DNA from: Flavobacteriaceae bacterium
GTDB lineage: Bacteria > Bacteroidota > Bacteroidia > Flavobacteriales > Flavobacteriaceae
Assembly (NCBI GenBank): GCA_002694465.1
Contig: NZMG01000003.1
Location: forward strand, 310,436-374,435
Direction: 5' to 3'
DNA length: 64,000 nt
The notes beneath the pieces are model-generated. The model made no database searches and had not been told where the DNA came from. It saw only the letters and a list, made by a program, of their open reading frames with translations. This document shows, one piece after another, positions 63,038 through 64,000 of this stretch; position 1 is the stretch's first letter; each line of letters starts with the position of its first letter. The position numbers were made by a program, and so were the translations under genes.

Positions 63038-64000
63038 ATGAGCTACCTAGATACTACCCACGATGTTTACAAACAAGCGGCTCTAACACCCGATGTTGGA
63101 CTATGCTGTACCACCAATCCTATTTGGGAGCTCCCCGGATTAAAGATTCCTAAAATTATGCAGGAAATGAATTACGGCTGTGGTAGTACGGTGCATCCTA
63201 GAGATTTAAGCAACAACCCTAAGATTTTGTACGTAGGTGTCGGGGGCGGTATGGAATTACTTCAATTTGCCTATTTTTCTCGTCAAAAAGGTGGAGTCAT
63301 TGGAGTAGATGTTGTAGATGAAATGTTAGAGGCTTCTCGTAAAAACTTTATAGAAGCTGAAGCTCAAAACCCTTGGTTTAAAAGCAACTTTGTATCGCTT
63401 AAAAAGGGAGACGCCATGAGCCTTCCTTTGGAAGATAATAGTATTGATGTAGCTGCTCAAAATTGCTTGTTCAATATTTTTAAAGAGGAAGATTTAAAAG
63501 CTGCCATTGCCGAAATGTACCGCGTTTTAAAACCGCATGGAAGATTAGTAATGAGCGATCCCACCTGTGAGCAACCTATGAACGAAACGCTGAGAAATGA
63601 TGAGCGACTTCGTGCACTTTGCCTTAGTGGAAGTTTACCCATAAAAGACTATGTAAAAGCACTTACCGATGCGGGTTTTGGCACTATTGAAATTCGAGCC
63701 CGTAAACCGTATCGTATCTTGGATCCTAAACATTACCCAACCGATGAATTAATTTATATTGAATCTATTGAAGTAGCGGCTATTAAAGACCCAATGCCTG
63801 CAGATGGACCTTGTGTCTTTACAGGGAAAGCCGCCATTTATTTTGGAGCTGATGAGTATTTAGATGATAAAAATGGGCACGTTTTATTAAAAAACCAACC
63901 TTTGGCTGTGTGTGACAAAACGGCTGGAGCTTTAGCAGGATTGGGGCGTGATGATATTTTTATAAGTGAATCGACCTTCCATTACGATGGCGGGGGTTGT
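63038..64000 (+). CDS. arsM: Arsenite methyltransferase ArsM, arsenosugar type (right end cut by window)
   Basis: An open frame of 321 codons from ATG 63038 to the window edge with no stop. SAM-binding motif I appears as VGVGGGMELLQF (66-77), with Asp91 in GVDVVDEML. Cys residues that may bind arsenite are Cys23 and Cys24 (GLCCTTNP), Cys48 (NYGCGS), Cys143, Cys177 (SDPTCEQP) and Cys195. The visible end, YDGGGC, looks like the Cys-rich tail of such enzymes, so probably only a few residues are missing. It methylates arsenite before ArsS acts. It follows the phosphorylase by 45 bases without terminator. Confidence 0.9.
   Translation, partial: MSYLDTTHDVYKQAALTPDVGLCCTTNPIWELPGLKIPKIMQEMNYGCGSTVHPRDLSNNPKILYVGVGGGMELLQFAYFSRQKGGVIGVDVVDEMLEASRKNFIEAEAQNPWFKSNFVSLKKGDAMSLPLEDNSIDVAAQNCLFNIFKEEDLKAAIAEMYRVLKPHGRLVMSDPTCEQPMNETLRNDERLRALCLSGSLPIKDYVKALTDAGFGTIEIRARKPYRILDPKHYPTDELIYIESIEVAAIKDPMPADGPCVFTGKAAIYFGADEYLDDKNGHVLLKNQPLAVCDKTAGALAGLGRDDIFISESTFHYDGGGC

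Overview
The window is AT-rich chromosomal DNA of a member of the Bacteroidota, most likely a marine Flavobacteriaceae. The evidence is a SusC/SusD pair with its typical C-terminal sequences, many SPII lipoproteins with a Cys close to the start, a class II HMG-CoA reductase next to a GYDIA-type GHMP kinase, TAnnTTTG-like -7 promoter boxes, and the gene order coaX / outer-membrane protein / TPR / lptC / CNNM / PpiD-like. I cannot name the genus from sequence alone.

Layout. 1-12 kb is housekeeping and envelope DNA: the end of PBP2 and rodA, a leftward run of a tail-specific protease, an OppC-type permease and a nuclease, then surE-lpxB, an NlpC/P60 lipoprotein, comEC and two tandem thioredoxin-like proteins. 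12-18 kb is a peptide-use operon (DPP-IV with two POT transporters). 17.8-20 kb holds two genes of mevalonate/isoprenoid type. 20-27.6 kb is a leftward envelope cluster, followed by tRNA-Phe.

27.8-58.7 kb is a large saccharide-utilisation locus. Leftward genes are a LacI regulator, a GH32 lipoprotein, a sugar porter and a PfkB kinase. Rightward genes are SusC, SusD, three giant FG-GAP/ASPIC (CRTAC1-like) lipoproteins in tandem, a vanadium-haloperoxidase/PAP2-like lipoprotein, a membrane-anchored SRPBCC/GyrI-like protein, a cytoplasmic (alpha/alpha)6-type glycosidase, an SLC45/SUT-like transporter, a second MFS transporter, a GH37 trehalase, a second PfkB kinase and a sodium:solute symporter. 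Two nearly identical 14-bp LacI-type operators, 18.7 kb apart, suggest that one regulator controls both arms. The inferred job is uptake and hydrolysis of non-reducing disaccharides (sucrose and trehalose) and perhaps fructans or related osmolytes. The role of the calcium-motif-rich lipoproteins and the haloperoxidase-like protein is unknown.

58.7-64 kb has a DUF481-like barrel protein and then an arsenosugar biosynthesis operon: AhpD-like protein, ArsS radical SAM, secreted rhodanese, glycosyltransferase, purine nucleoside phosphorylase and ArsM, which runs off the right edge.

The observations I consider most worth following are the triple CRTAC1-like lipoprotein block within the disaccharide regulon, the paired operators and structured susC leader, the diverged second copy of the rodA 3' end, and the purine nucleoside phosphorylase inside the arsenosugar operon.
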